Below the pieces are notes generated by a model. That model was given only the letters and a program-made list of their open reading frames with translations, was not told where the DNA came from and searched no databases. DNA of 64,000 bases from Pelagibacteraceae bacterium AG-422-I02 (GTDB lineage Bacteria; Pseudomonadota; Alphaproteobacteria; Pelagibacterales; Pelagibacteraceae): the NCBI GenBank assembly GCA_003213555.1, contig QCMS01000002.1, forward strand, positions 41,777 through 105,776, given 5' to 3'. Shown in pieces: positions 24,478-33,631 of this stretch (positions are counted from its first letter, which is position 1; the number at the start of each line of letters is the position of its first letter). Both the position numbers and the translations under genes were made by a program.

Positions 24478-27345
24478 TTAAGCAGCTTCATCTTTATATT
24501 CATCCATTGAAGGACATGAACATACTAAATTTCTATCTCCAAAAACGTTATCTACTCTAGCAACTGGTGCCCAATATTTATTGTTTTTAACATACTCAGT
24601 GGGAAAAGCTGCTTCCTCTCTTGAGTAAGCATGCTTCCACTCGCTGGAAGCTAGTTCGACATAAGTATGAGGTGCGTTTTTTAGCGGGTTATCAATTTTG
24701 TCAAACTTTGATGACTCCACTAAATTTATTTCTTTTTTAATTTTTATAAGTGCATTACAAAATTTATCAATCTCCTCCAAATTTTCACTTTCAGTCGGCT
24801 CAATCATAATTGTCCCAGCAACAGGCCATGACATTGTTGGAGCATGGTAGCCAAAGTCAATCAGTCTTTTTGCTAAATCTTCCTCAGAAATTCCTGAACT
24901 TGCTTTTATTGGTCGGATATCAATTATACATTCGTGTGCAACATTTCCATTTTTTCCAGTATAAAGAACTTTGTAATCTTTGGATAATTTTTTTGAAATG
25001 TAATTTGCATTTAAAATTGAAACTTGTGAGGCTTTTTTCAATCCCTCAGCACCCATCATCTTTATATACATCCAGGATATCGGAAGTATGCTTGAACTAC
25101 CCCAAGGTGCAGCTGATACAGCTCCCATTCCATTCTTAGGGCCTGCCTCTTTAATAATTTCGTGTGTTGGTAAAAAATCAGCTAGATGCTTAGCGCAAGC
25201 GATTGGGCCCATTCCTGGTCCACCTCCACCGTGTGGTATGCAAAATGTTTTATGTAAATTAATATGACAAACATCTGGTCCAAATTTCCCTGGTTTTGCA
25301 ACACCTACAAGTGCGTTTAGATTTGCTCCATCCATATAAACTTGTCCGCCATGCTTATGAATTACTTCACAAATATCCATAATTTTTTCTTCAAATACTC
25401 CATGAGTAGAGGGGTAAGTAACCATTAAAGCAGCTAAGTCTTTTGAGTGTTTTTCAGCTTTATTTTTAAGGTCGTCTATATCAACGTTTCCATCGTCGTC
25501 ACAATTGACTACAACCACTTTCATTCCACACATTTGGGCACTTGCTGGATTAGTTCCATGAGCTGAGTCCGGAATTAGACAAACGTTACGATTTTCTTGT
25601 TTATTATTTTTATGGAATTTTCTTATAGTCATTAGACCTGCATACTCTCCTTGAGCCCCAGAGTTAGGCTGTAAAGAAACTGCGTCATATCCAGTAATTT
25701 CTTTCAGATCGTTTATTAGATCATTAAAAAGAATCTTATAACCCTCCATTTGATTTGTAGGAACAAAAGGATGTGGAAGTGAAAACTCTTTCCAAGTAAT
25801 AGGAATTAATTCTGCTGTTGCATTAAGCTTCATTGTACAAGATCCTAAAGCAATCATTGATCTATTAAGTGCAATATCACAATCTTCTAGTTTCTTTAGA
25901 TATCTTAACATCTCAGTTTCAGAATGGTATTTGTTAAAAACTGGATGAGTTAAGTATTTTGAAGTTCTTAAAAGATTTTTTGGAAGATTATCTAGTTCAA
26001 CCCTAACATCTTGTTTAATTACTTTAGTTATTCCAAATATTTTTAACAATAAGTTTACGTCATCAAGTTTTTTTGCTTCATCAAACGCAACAGATAAATG
26101 ATCTTTATCAACTTTTCTGAGGTTTATATTCTCTTTTAGTGCAACCTCAAAAATAGGATTTGTTTTTTCATTGGTTTTAATCGTAACGGTATCGAAGAAA
26201 TGATCTGATAGAATTTTATAACCGCTTGCTTTAATATTATCAGCAAAGATTTTTGCTAATTTAGAAGTTCTATTCGCAATTTTAAATATTCCTTCAGGTC
26301 CATGATAAATTGCAAAGGCAGCAGAAATGATAGCCAATAAAGCTTGAGCAGTACAAATATTGCTTGTTGCTTTATCTCTTCGAATGTGTTGCTCCCTAGT
26401 TTGTAAAGAAAGCCTATAAGCTTTTTTTCCGTGTCTATCTTTTGAAACGCCTATTATTCTTCCTGGCATTGATCTTTTAAATTCCTCTTTTGTAGCAAAA
26501 AATGCAGCATGAGGTCCGCCGTAACCCATTGGGATACCAAATCTTTGAGCACTACCGACAGCTATGTCAGCTCCAAGTTCAGCTGGAGTTTTTAATCTAG
26601 CTAAAGCCAATAAGTCACAAACCAAAATAGCTTTTCCATTTTTTTTGTGAATTTGACTGATGCTTTCACTAGGATCGTTTATCTCACCTAAAGTTCCTGG
26701 ATAAGATAAAACACCGCAAATTATATCTTCATTAATTTTTGAAAGTTCTTTTTTTTCATCGCCAATGATCAATTCTAAACCAAAAGGATTTGTTCTAGTC
26801 TTTATAAGATCAATTGTCTGAGGATTACAATTGCTTGAAATAAATATTTTTTTTGAATTAGTCTTATCTAATCTCTGGCTTAATCCTACTGCCTCAGCTG
26901 TTGCTGTTGCTTCATCTAACAAAGAAGCATTAGCTATATCCATACCCGTCAAGTCAATTATTGATTGTTGAAAATTTAAAAGCATTTCAAGACGACCTTG
27001 CGCCACTTCAGGCTGATAAGGTGTATAAGATGTATACCAACCTGGATTTTCTAAAATATTTCTAAGAATTACATTAGGTGTAATTGAATTGTAGTATCCC
27101 ATTCCAATAAAATTTTTAAAGATTTTATTTTTTTTAGATATAGATTTTAATTTTTTTAAAGCATCGTTTTCTGACATTGGCTGATCGATCTTAAGATCAT
27201 CTTTTAATAAGATTTTTTCTGGTACAGTATTGCTCATTAGATCCTCTAATGATTTGTATCCAACGTATTGCAACATTTTGGACTGATCTTCTTCAGAAGG
27301 ACCAATATGTCTTTTAATAAATTCTTTTGAATTATCGTCAATCAT
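24478..27345 (-). CDS. gcvP: Glycine dehydrogenase (decarboxylating), P protein
   Basis: A full-length single-chain P protein of 955 residues. The N-terminal half starts FIKRHIGPSEEDQSKML; the C-terminal half has MYMDGANLNA-type and HINLHKTFCIPHGGGGPGMGP segments, the latter with the PLP lysine near residue 700. It decarboxylates glycine and passes the aminomethyl group to lipoyl-GcvH. It directly abuts gcvH (27345/27346), third gene of gcvT-gcvH-gcvP, and is governed by the upstream glycine riboswitch. Confidence 0.97.
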   Translation of the reverse strand: MIDDNSKEFIKRHIGPSEEDQSKMLQYVGYKSLEDLMSNTVPEKILLKDDLKIDQPMSENDALKKLKSISKKNKIFKNFIGMGYYNSITPNVILRNILENPGWYTSYTPYQPEVAQGRLEMLLNFQQSIIDLTGMDIANASLLDEATATAEAVGLSQRLDKTNSKKIFISSNCNPQTIDLIKTRTNPFGLELIIGDEKKELSKINEDIICGVLSYPGTLGEINDPSESISQIHKKNGKAILVCDLLALARLKTPAELGADIAVGSAQRFGIPMGYGGPHAAFFATKEEFKRSMPGRIIGVSKDRHGKKAYRLSLQTREQHIRRDKATSNICTAQALLAIISAAFAIYHGPEGIFKIANRTSKLAKIFADNIKASGYKILSDHFFDTVTIKTNEKTNPIFEVALKENINLRKVDKDHLSVAFDEAKKLDDVNLLLKIFGITKVIKQDVRVELDNLPKNLLRTSKYLTHPVFNKYHSETEMLRYLKKLEDCDIALNRSMIALGSCTMKLNATAELIPITWKEFSLPHPFVPTNQMEGYKILFNDLINDLKEITGYDAVSLQPNSGAQGEYAGLMTIRKFHKNNKQENRNVCLIPDSAHGTNPASAQMCGMKVVVVNCDDDGNVDIDDLKNKAEKHSKDLAALMVTYPSTHGVFEEKIMDICEVIHKHGGQVYMDGANLNALVGVAKPGKFGPDVCHINLHKTFCIPHGGGGPGMGPIACAKHLADFLPTHEIIKEAGPKNGMGAVSAAPWGSSSILPISWMYIKMMGAEGLKKASQVSILNANYISKKLSKDYKVLYTGKNGNVAHECIIDIRPIKASSGISEEDLAKRLIDFGYHAPTMSWPVAGTIMIEPTESENLEEIDKFCNALIKIKKEINLVESSKFDKIDNPLKNAPHTYVELASSEWKHAYSREEAAFPTEYVKNNKYWAPVARVDNVFGDRNLVCSCPSMDEYKDEAA

Positions 27346-27726
27346 TTAGCTTGGGTTCTCCTTACAAAATTTATCATATTCTTCTTTTGACATAAGGGAG
27401 TCATACTCACCTTTATCTTTTATCTTTAACTTAAAAAACCAGCTCGTGCCTTCAGGGTCAGTATTCACGCTCCCAGGATCATCTGCAATGGCTTTATTTC
27501 CCTCAGTAATTTCTCCAGAAATAGGAGAATAAACATCACTCGCAGCTTTAGTAGACTCTACAACAGCCGCTTGACCTTCTTTTTCTACAGCTTTACCTGC
27601 ATCAGGAACCTCCACAAAAACAATGTCACCGAGCATTTCTGTTGCATGCTTAGTTATTCCTACTGTAGCAACATCTCCATCTAGTGAAACCCATTCATGT
27701 TTTTTAGAGAATTTTTTTTCACTCAT
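27346..27726 (-). CDS. gcvH: Glycine cleavage system H protein
   Basis: A 126-residue lipoyl carrier. The lipoylated lysine is K60 in [19 protein letters not shown], followed by the conserved [17 protein letters not shown]. It shuttles the aminomethyl group between the P and T proteins and electrons to the L protein. It lies 12 bp after gcvT and is followed at once by gcvP. Confidence 0.97.
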   Translation of the reverse strand: MSEKKFSKKHEWVSLDGDVATVGITKHATEMLGDIVFVEVPDAGKAVEKEGQAAVVESTKAASDVYSPISGEITEGNKAIADDPGSVNTDPEGTSWFFKLKIKDKGEYDSLMSKEEYDKFCKENPS

Positions 27727-27738
27727 ATTTGTTTCCCC

Positions 27739-28833
27739 TTATTTAACATAACTTTTTTTATAAAATGGAAGTTCAGAAATCTTACCCCCATATTTTTTTC
27801 CTCTTACTTCAAGCTGAATAGATGTACCTACTTCAGAAAATTCTGATTTAACATATCCCATTGCAACTGGAGCGTTCACACTCGGGCCAAAAGTACCGCT
27901 AGTAACGAATCCTATTTCATTATTATCTGGCGAAAAGATTTTCGTATTTTCTCTAGCTATAACTTTTCCATCTGGCTTTATACCAACTCTAATCTTTTCA
28001 CTTCCGTTTGCTAATAAATTTTTTATTTTTTCCCATCCATTAAAGCCGCCAACTTCTTTCCTTTTTTTTGCAATAGCCCATTTTAAATTAGCCTCTACTG
28101 GATTTATTTTTTCGTTTAAATCATGACCATATAAACATAGACCTGCCTCTAATCTTAATGTATCTCTGGCTCCTAAACCTATCGGTTTGACTTCATTTGA
28201 AATTAAGTAATCGATAAGCTTTTCAACTTTTGTATTTGAAATTGAGATTTCAAAACCATCTTCACCTGTATATCCAGATCTTGTTACATATAGATTTTCA
28301 CCTTCATACTCAAAATTGTTTCCTGTCATAAATTTTAAATTAGCAACGCCTGAAATTAATTTTTCTAAAATCTCTACAGATTTAGGTCCTTGTAACGCTA
28401 TTAAAGATAAATCATTGTTTAAAAGATGTTTATGATGTTTTTTTAAAAATTGAGAAATTTGTTTAATATCATTTTCCTTACAAGCTGCGTTTAAGATTAT
28501 ACAAAAACCTTTTTCTGTTCTCGTAATAATTAAATCATCAATTATTCCACCTTCATTATTAAGTAAAAAAGAATATTTTGAATGGTTAATTTTCAAATTT
28601 TTTAAATCCGCTGGTATAATTTTCTCTAATGACTCTATTAATGTTTCGTCCCCTTCTAAAAAAAATTGCCCCATATGTGAGACATCAAAAAATCCAGCGT
28701 GTGTTCTTGTAGAAATATGTTCTTTAACAATACCATCTTTATATTGAATAGGCATTTCATAGCCAGCAAACGGAACAAACTTTGCTCCTAAATTTTTATG
28801 ATAATTGTATAAAGCTGTTTTTTGTACTTCCAT
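27739..28833 (-). CDS. gcvT: Glycine cleavage system T protein (aminomethyltransferase)
   Basis: A protein of 364 residues. The start is MEVQKTALYNYHKNLGAKFVPFAGYEMPI; later motifs are VSHMGQFFLEG, LIALQGPKS, YVTRSGYTGEDGFEI, GLGARDTLRLEAGLCLYGHDL and FVTSGTFGPSVNAPVAMGYV. It transfers the C1 unit to tetrahydrofolate. I start it at ATG 28833; the frame stays open upstream, but that part is the riboswitch and has no protein similarity. It is the first gene of the operon. Confidence 0.96.
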   Translation of the reverse strand: MEVQKTALYNYHKNLGAKFVPFAGYEMPIQYKDGIVKEHISTRTHAGFFDVSHMGQFFLEGDETLIESLEKIIPADLKNLKINHSKYSFLLNNEGGIIDDLIITRTEKGFCIILNAACKENDIKQISQFLKKHHKHLLNNDLSLIALQGPKSVEILEKLISGVANLKFMTGNNFEYEGENLYVTRSGYTGEDGFEISISNTKVEKLIDYLISNEVKPIGLGARDTLRLEAGLCLYGHDLNEKINPVEANLKWAIAKKRKEVGGFNGWEKIKNLLANGSEKIRVGIKPDGKVIARENTKIFSPDNNEIGFVTSGTFGPSVNAPVAMGYVKSEFSEVGTSIQLEVRGKKYGGKISELPFYKKSYVK

Positions 28834-28847
28834 AATAACTCTTTTCA

Positions 28848-28993
28848 AACCCCTTCTGTCTTTGTACCTGAGAGATTTAATCCTTCGGTGAGGCCAAAGC
28901 CTGCTTTCCAGAGTTATTAAGGTAACGGTCCTTTTGCCTGAGAGTTTCCGGGGTGGTTGCTCCTTCGGCGCCAATTAATGGTCTCTCCCGTTA
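28848..28993 (-). promoter_or_regulatory. Tandem glycine riboswitch upstream of gcvT
   Basis: Read on the minus strand, two glycine aptamers lie in tandem. Aptamer I (about 28992-28924) begins AACGGGAGAGACC, contains CGCCGAAGGAGCAA and ACTCTCAGGCAAAAGGACCGTT, and its P1 helix pairs 28988-28992 with 28924-28928. Aptamer II (about 28915-28848) contains ACTCTGGAAAGC, CTCACCGAAGGA and ATCTCTCAGGTACAAAGACAG. Both show the conserved CTCTCAGG core. The RNA senses glycine; the second aptamer ends about 15-20 nt before the gcvT start, so control of translation initiation is plausible. No strong terminator hairpin is obvious. Confidence 0.95.
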
Positions 28994-29066
28994 CGACGTT
29001 AATATGATTAAAATTTAGAAAAAGTCAACAGAATTCAAACATAGTGCTAATCAGGATAAATGACTG

Positions 29067-29804
29067 TCACTTGCTAAATAGTGTTGTTGGGCCTACTCTT
29101 TTAAACGTTTGGTAATTAAATGATTCTAAAAATTCAATAATTTTTTCAGAGTCCTTTGATTTAGATCCATCTGCATGGTGTGTTTCGATCGAGATTAATT
29201 CAGGATTTATAACTTTATTAGGTATTAACTGTTTTATCATTTTGAAATCTGTGCCTTCAACATCAATGTTTAGAAAGTCAATCTTTTGATATTTTTTTGC
29301 TATATCAAGTATTTCTTGAATAGATTTTGATTTTACAATTTTAGTTTTTTCATTAACAAAACATTCTTCTTTAAATCTCTCAAAATATGCATTCTTAAAA
29401 TAGTCTTTAAAAGATTGATTAAGTGTATTTACTGGACTAAACGCATGATCAAAAAAATATTTGAACTCTTTTTTATTTTCATCGATTGTTGTACATAAAT
29501 TAATATCGTTCGGTCTAGCAATATCAAATAAATCAATTGCTGTAGAATTAATATCAATATTGATCCCTTCCCAACCTCTATTGTAAAGTAAACAAGTGTT
29601 ACTCCACCAGAAAGGATGGAAACACCCAACATCAAGATATACTCCTTTTTTTTTGTCTCTGAAAAATTCATTAATAAACTGGTCTTCTCCCCATTGAGAG
29701 TATCTTTTTTTTTTTACTAATCCTTTATGTCTTAAATACAAATGATAGTATAAGTAGATTTTGTAAGTGAACTTAGTTTTAAAAAAAACATTTCTTAATG
29801 ACAT
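29067..29804 (-). CDS. FkbM-family methyltransferase
   Basis: A protein of 245 residues. SQWGEDQFINEFF leads into KKGVYLDVGCFHPFWWSNTCLLYNRGWEGINIDIN, a SAM-binding motif, and KIDFLNIDVEGTDFKMIKQL follows near the C terminus. These features match the FkbM/Methyltransf_21 family, which often methylates sugars or surface glycans. It lies upstream of the riboswitch region on the same strand, with 73 bp before the riboswitch, and starts 8 bp after the EamA gene. Confidence 0.85.
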   Translation of the reverse strand: MSLRNVFFKTKFTYKIYLYYHLYLRHKGLVKKKRYSQWGEDQFINEFFRDKKKGVYLDVGCFHPFWWSNTCLLYNRGWEGINIDINSTAIDLFDIARPNDINLCTTIDENKKEFKYFFDHAFSPVNTLNQSFKDYFKNAYFERFKEECFVNEKTKIVKSKSIQEILDIAKKYQKIDFLNIDVEGTDFKMIKQLIPNKVINPELISIETHHADGSKSKDSEKIIEFLESFNYQTFKRVGPTTLFSK

Positions 29805-29812
29805 GAGGCAAT

Positions 29813-30676
29813 CTAAACATTAATTTTTTTTTTTTCAAAGCTTTTAAGTATAATAGCAGTAATAATAATACATCCTCCAATAAGCACACTTAAACTAGGT
29901 ATTTCTTTTAAGAATAACCATACCCATATAGGGGCAAATAAAGTTTCTGTTAACATCAAAAGACCAATTGTGGTTGAAGGAGTTGTTCTTGATCCGATAG
30001 TGATACAAATAAATCCAAAAGCTAATTGAGGAACACCAAGAAAGAAACCCATTAAAATATCATGATGAGTGAAAACGAAAGTCTCAGAAAGAATTAACCC
30101 ATAAATGATACTAAAAATTCCTGAATAAAAAATAGCAGGCACCATATCTAGATTTTTATTTTTTCTTATGATCATTACTAGTATTGAAAAATTTATTGGT
30201 ATTGCTAAAGCAACCATATTTCCAAAAAAAGTACCAGTTGAAAGGGAGTCTCCTACCATTATAGTTATACCCCCCATTGCTAATAGAATTGAGAAAAAAC
30301 TTATTAATGAAACTTTCTCTTTTAAATAAAAATAACCAAATATTGCCAAAAACATTGTTTGAGTACTAATAATAAATACTACATTAGCTACCGTAGTGAT
30401 GCTCATAGAAACTACGAATGCGATAAAACTTAAAGACATTACTAGTCCTCCAAGTACAGCGGGGTATCCAGCATCTTTTATAATCTTAATTGTATTTTTT
30501 TTATAGGTTCCAATTAAGAAGATCATTAATGCAATCATAAAGAAAACAGATCTTAATAATAAAATTTGCCAAACAGTTGCTTCCTCGAATGATCTAATAA
30601 TAAAGCCACCCCAGCTTAAACAAAATCCTCCAAACAAAAGAAGAATGTACCCTGGAATTTGATATAGAAATTGCAT
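29813..30676 (-). CDS. EamA/DMT-family transporter
   Basis: A protein of 287 residues with ten predicted helices in two EamA repeats (about 10-135 and 150-280). Signatures are CLSWGGFIIRSFEEATVWQILLLRS in the first repeat and FGFICITIGSRTTPSTTIGLLMLTETLFAPIWVWLFL in the second. It exports or takes up small metabolites; the substrate cannot be told. It directly follows the MATE gene (30676/30677), so the two efflux-type genes are likely one transcript. Confidence 0.9.
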   Translation of the reverse strand: MQFLYQIPGYILLLFGGFCLSWGGFIIRSFEEATVWQILLLRSVFFMIALMIFLIGTYKKNTIKIIKDAGYPAVLGGLVMSLSFIAFVVSMSITTVANVVFIISTQTMFLAIFGYFYLKEKVSLISFFSILLAMGGITIMVGDSLSTGTFFGNMVALAIPINFSILVMIIRKNKNLDMVPAIFYSGIFSIIYGLILSETFVFTHHDILMGFFLGVPQLAFGFICITIGSRTTPSTTIGLLMLTETLFAPIWVWLFLKEIPSLSVLIGGCIIITAIILKSFEKKKINV

Positions 30677-32002
30677 TTAAAATTTTCTTAAGATCTTATT
30701 AAAATAAAATTTCAGTGTTATTGATCTTAATATCATAAAACACATAAGTGAAAACCATAATCCATGATTGCCAAAATATTTAGTCAAATACATAGATATA
30801 ACAATGAAACTAGTAACAGAAATTATCATAGCGTTTCTCATTTCTCTTGTTTGAGAAGCTCCTATAAAAATACCATCAAGTTGATAACAAAACGATGCAA
30901 TTGGAGGTATTATTATAATCCACAAAAAATGCTTGTAAGAAATAAATCTTAGTAATTCTATATCGGTAATTATATTTATTATTTGTTTAAAAAAAATTAT
31001 ATAAACAAACGATACTATTAATGCAGTAATAAAACTTATTTGAATAGAGTTTTTTACAACAGATAAAAAAGAATTTTTTGTTTTTCTTCCAATAGTGAAA
31101 CCTACTATGCCTTCAGTAGAAAAAGCATAAGCATCTAAAAAGAATGCAGCTAGTATGATAAACTGCATTAATATAGTATTTACAGCTAAATAATCTTCAC
31201 CAAGTTTTGATCCTAAATAAGTTACCCATAAAAATGCAAAAGTTAAAATTACAGTTCTAATAAAAATATCTAAATTGATATTAAATAATTTTAATAGCTT
31301 TGATTTAACAACAATTTTTTCAAATCTAGGTATTAATTTAAATTTTTTAATTATAAATCTGTAAGTAAATAAACTGAAAATAATTAATGTTATAAAACTT
31401 GCGAATAAAGTGCCGAGAGCTACACCAAATACATCTAGATTATAAGTTAAAACGAAAACAGAACTAAAAACTATATTCAAAAGAGATAAAGTTACTATCA
31501 TAAAGCTAGATATCTTAGTTTTTTGTATTCCAAGATAAAATCCAACTAAAATATAGATTGCTAACTCTGCTGGAACTGAAAAAACTCTTACATTTAAATA
31601 AGTGTTTATCAATTTTTGTACTTCCTCTGATGTATTAAAAAAATGTTGTATGGAAATATTTATTAAGGGTTTTAAAATTATGATTACTAAAGCTATCGCT
31701 AAGGCAATTACAAAATTTCTTATTATTGTTCTCACAATTTCTCTATAATCTCCTCTACCGTAAGCTTGAGAAACTATTCCTACAGTACCCATTCTTAAAA
31801 AGCCAAAACTCCAAACAACCATGGTCATTACTGATGTAGCGATGCTCGTTGCAACTAGATATTTTGTTTCTCCAAGATTTCCCATTAAACCGGTATCTAC
31901 AATCCCAACTAATGGGATGGCCAAGTTTGAAAAAAACACTGGAATGGACAATAAGATGATTTGTTTTTTTGAAAATTTTGTTGAATATTTTGATAAATTC
32001 AT
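30677..32002 (-). CDS. MATE-family efflux transporter (DinF-like)
   Basis: A protein of 441 residues with twelve helices and the MATE pattern: IVDTGLMGNLGETKYLVATSIATS, FLRMGTVGIVSQAYGRGD, and in the second half FLDAYAFSTEGIVGFTIGRKTK. The DinF/NorM group exports cationic compounds with Na+ or H+. It is divergent from the TerC gene with 49 bp between starts and is the upstream gene of a MATE-EamA pair. Confidence 0.92.
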   Translation of the reverse strand: MNLSKYSTKFSKKQIILLSIPVFFSNLAIPLVGIVDTGLMGNLGETKYLVATSIATSVMTMVVWSFGFLRMGTVGIVSQAYGRGDYREIVRTIIRNFVIALAIALVIIILKPLINISIQHFFNTSEEVQKLINTYLNVRVFSVPAELAIYILVGFYLGIQKTKISSFMIVTLSLLNIVFSSVFVLTYNLDVFGVALGTLFASFITLIIFSLFTYRFIIKKFKLIPRFEKIVVKSKLLKLFNINLDIFIRTVILTFAFLWVTYLGSKLGEDYLAVNTILMQFIILAAFFLDAYAFSTEGIVGFTIGRKTKNSFLSVVKNSIQISFITALIVSFVYIIFFKQIINIITDIELLRFISYKHFLWIIIIPPIASFCYQLDGIFIGASQTREMRNAMIISVTSFIVISMYLTKYFGNHGLWFSLMCFMILRSITLKFYFNKILRKF

Positions 32003-32051
32003 TTTTCTGCTTTAAAATCTATAATTATGCTTATATACACCTCTTAGGACA

Positions 32052-32672
32052 ATGTTAGAGCAATTATTTATCACCTTTCAGATACTTATAATTGACGTAG
32101 TAATGGCAGCTGATAATGCCATCATAATAGGTATTATTGCCGCAAACTTTGCACCTGATAATAGAAGAAAAATTATAGCGTTGGGTGTAGCGGGAGCTTT
32201 TATTTTTAGGATATTTTTTGCAACAGGAGCAAATTATATTTTTGAATTTCCTTGGGTGAAAATATTAGGCGGATTACTTTTAATTTGGGTGATTAACAAT
32301 CTAAGACAAGATTTCTTTGGTCTAAATAAAGTTAGATCTCCACAATTGAAATCAAAAGAACCAAAAAGTTTTGCTACTGGTGTTTATCAAGTTTTAATTG
32401 CTGACTTAACTTTAAGTTTTGATAACGTGTTAGCTGTTGTAGCTGCTTCTAAAGGCAATTTCCATATCATGGTAATTGGTCTTTTGTTATCCGTATTCCT
32501 AATTGCTACACTAGCAAGTTACTTTGCAGACTTTATCAGAAAACATAAATGGCTTGGTTACCTAGGATTATTCGTAATTTTGATAATAGCATTACAATTA
32601 ATAATTGGAGGTCTGGTAAATTACGAGGTTTTATCAATTAACGAAAAGTTTAAATTCTTATTTGCTATATGA
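32052..32672 (+). CDS. TerC-family (YjbE-like) membrane protein
   Basis: A protein of 206 residues with seven helices and the paired acidic motifs DVVMAADNAIIIG (residues 15-27) and LTLSFDNVLAV (about 117-127) that define TerC proteins. YjbE/YkoY relatives export manganese, so metal efflux or metal supply to exported enzymes is likely. Overlaps the next gene by 4 bp (ATGA). Confidence 0.9.
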   Translation: MLEQLFITFQILIIDVVMAADNAIIIGIIAANFAPDNRRKIIALGVAGAFIFRIFFATGANYIFEFPWVKILGGLLLIWVINNLRQDFFGLNKVRSPQLKSKEPKSFATGVYQVLIADLTLSFDNVLAVVAASKGNFHIMVIGLLLSVFLIATLASYFADFIRKHKWLGYLGLFVILIIALQLIIGGLVNYEVLSINEKFKFLFAI

Positions 32673-33631
32673 TAGATTTTTGCATTCTAGGGTCAGGGAT
32701 TGCTGGCTCTACAGCTGCAAATCTTTTATCTAAAAAATATTCAGTTCATGTCTTCGATAAAGCAAGAGGACCTGGAGGAAGAGCCTCCAACAAAAGATTT
32801 AAAAACAATTTAAGCTTTGATCATGGAGTTCAATATATATCTCCAAAATCAAAACTCTTCACTAAATATATTAAGAAGCTTCATAAAAATAAAATACTAA
32901 AAAGTTGGGATGATAATCATTTAGATTTTACATTTGAGAAAAAACCTTTTTCAACAAAATATATAGGAAGAAGAGCAAATAACGACTTAGTAAAATATAA
33001 TTTAAAAAATATTAAACAGTCTTTTGCTTCACCAATTGAAAAAATAGATTTTAAACAATATTTTTGGGAAATAACATTGAAAAATAAATCAAAACATCAA
33101 TTCAAATCACTTATAATTACTTGCCCATTCCCTCAATTAAAAAAATTAGCAAAACAGTATTTAGATAGAAATATCTTAAAACTCAAAGTTCAAATGCAAC
33201 CTAATATTACAGTCATGGTTGCCTTTAAAAATCAAAAAAATCTTCCAATTAGTTCAATCAAATTTGACGATGATATTTTAGCATGGGTTGCAAATGAAAA
33301 TAGTAAAAAAAGATTTAAATCGAATATAAATTTATGGACATTACAAGCTACGCTTAAATGGTCAAAAAAAACTATTAACAAGTATAAAACTGATAAATTA
33401 ATTATGAATCAATTAATTTCGCGTTTTACAAAGTTAACGGGATTTGAAAAAAATAAAATAATTTTTAAAAGAATTCATGGTTGGAAGTATTCATATAATT
33501 ATGAGAAAACACCTTACTTAAGTATTTGGAATAAAAAAATTAATTTAGGTATTTGTGGAGATTGGTTAAGCGGTCCAAAAGTTGAAAATGCGTGGTTAAG
33601 CGCTAATGATTTAGCAAGAAAAATAAAATAA
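32669..33631 (+). CDS. Renalase-like NAD(P)/FAD-dependent oxidoreductase
   Basis: A protein of 320 residues. CILGSGIAGSTAANLLSKKYSVHVFDKARGPGGRAS is the FAD motif and LSFDHGVQYISPKS the family-specific follow-up. The C-terminal INLGICGDWLSGPKVENAWLSANDLA closes the flavin site. Such renalase-type proteins oxidise misreduced nicotinamide nucleotides; that role here is inferred. It ends one base from the converging prpD stop. Confidence 0.85.
   Translation: MIDFCILGSGIAGSTAANLLSKKYSVHVFDKARGPGGRASNKRFKNNLSFDHGVQYISPKSKLFTKYIKKLHKNKILKSWDDNHLDFTFEKKPFSTKYIGRRANNDLVKYNLKNIKQSFASPIEKIDFKQYFWEITLKNKSKHQFKSLIITCPFPQLKKLAKQYLDRNILKLKVQMQPNITVMVAFKNQKNLPISSIKFDDDILAWVANENSKKRFKSNINLWTLQATLKWSKKTINKYKTDKLIMNQLISRFTKLTGFEKNKIIFKRIHGWKYSYNYEKTPYLSIWNKKINLGICGDWLSGPKVENAWLSANDLARKIK

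Noticed and set aside
28834..28974. An N-terminal extension of gcvT by 47 codons
   Set aside because: The region is the glycine riboswitch; the extra residues are basic, unlike GcvT, and family members start at MEVQKTALY or nearby.
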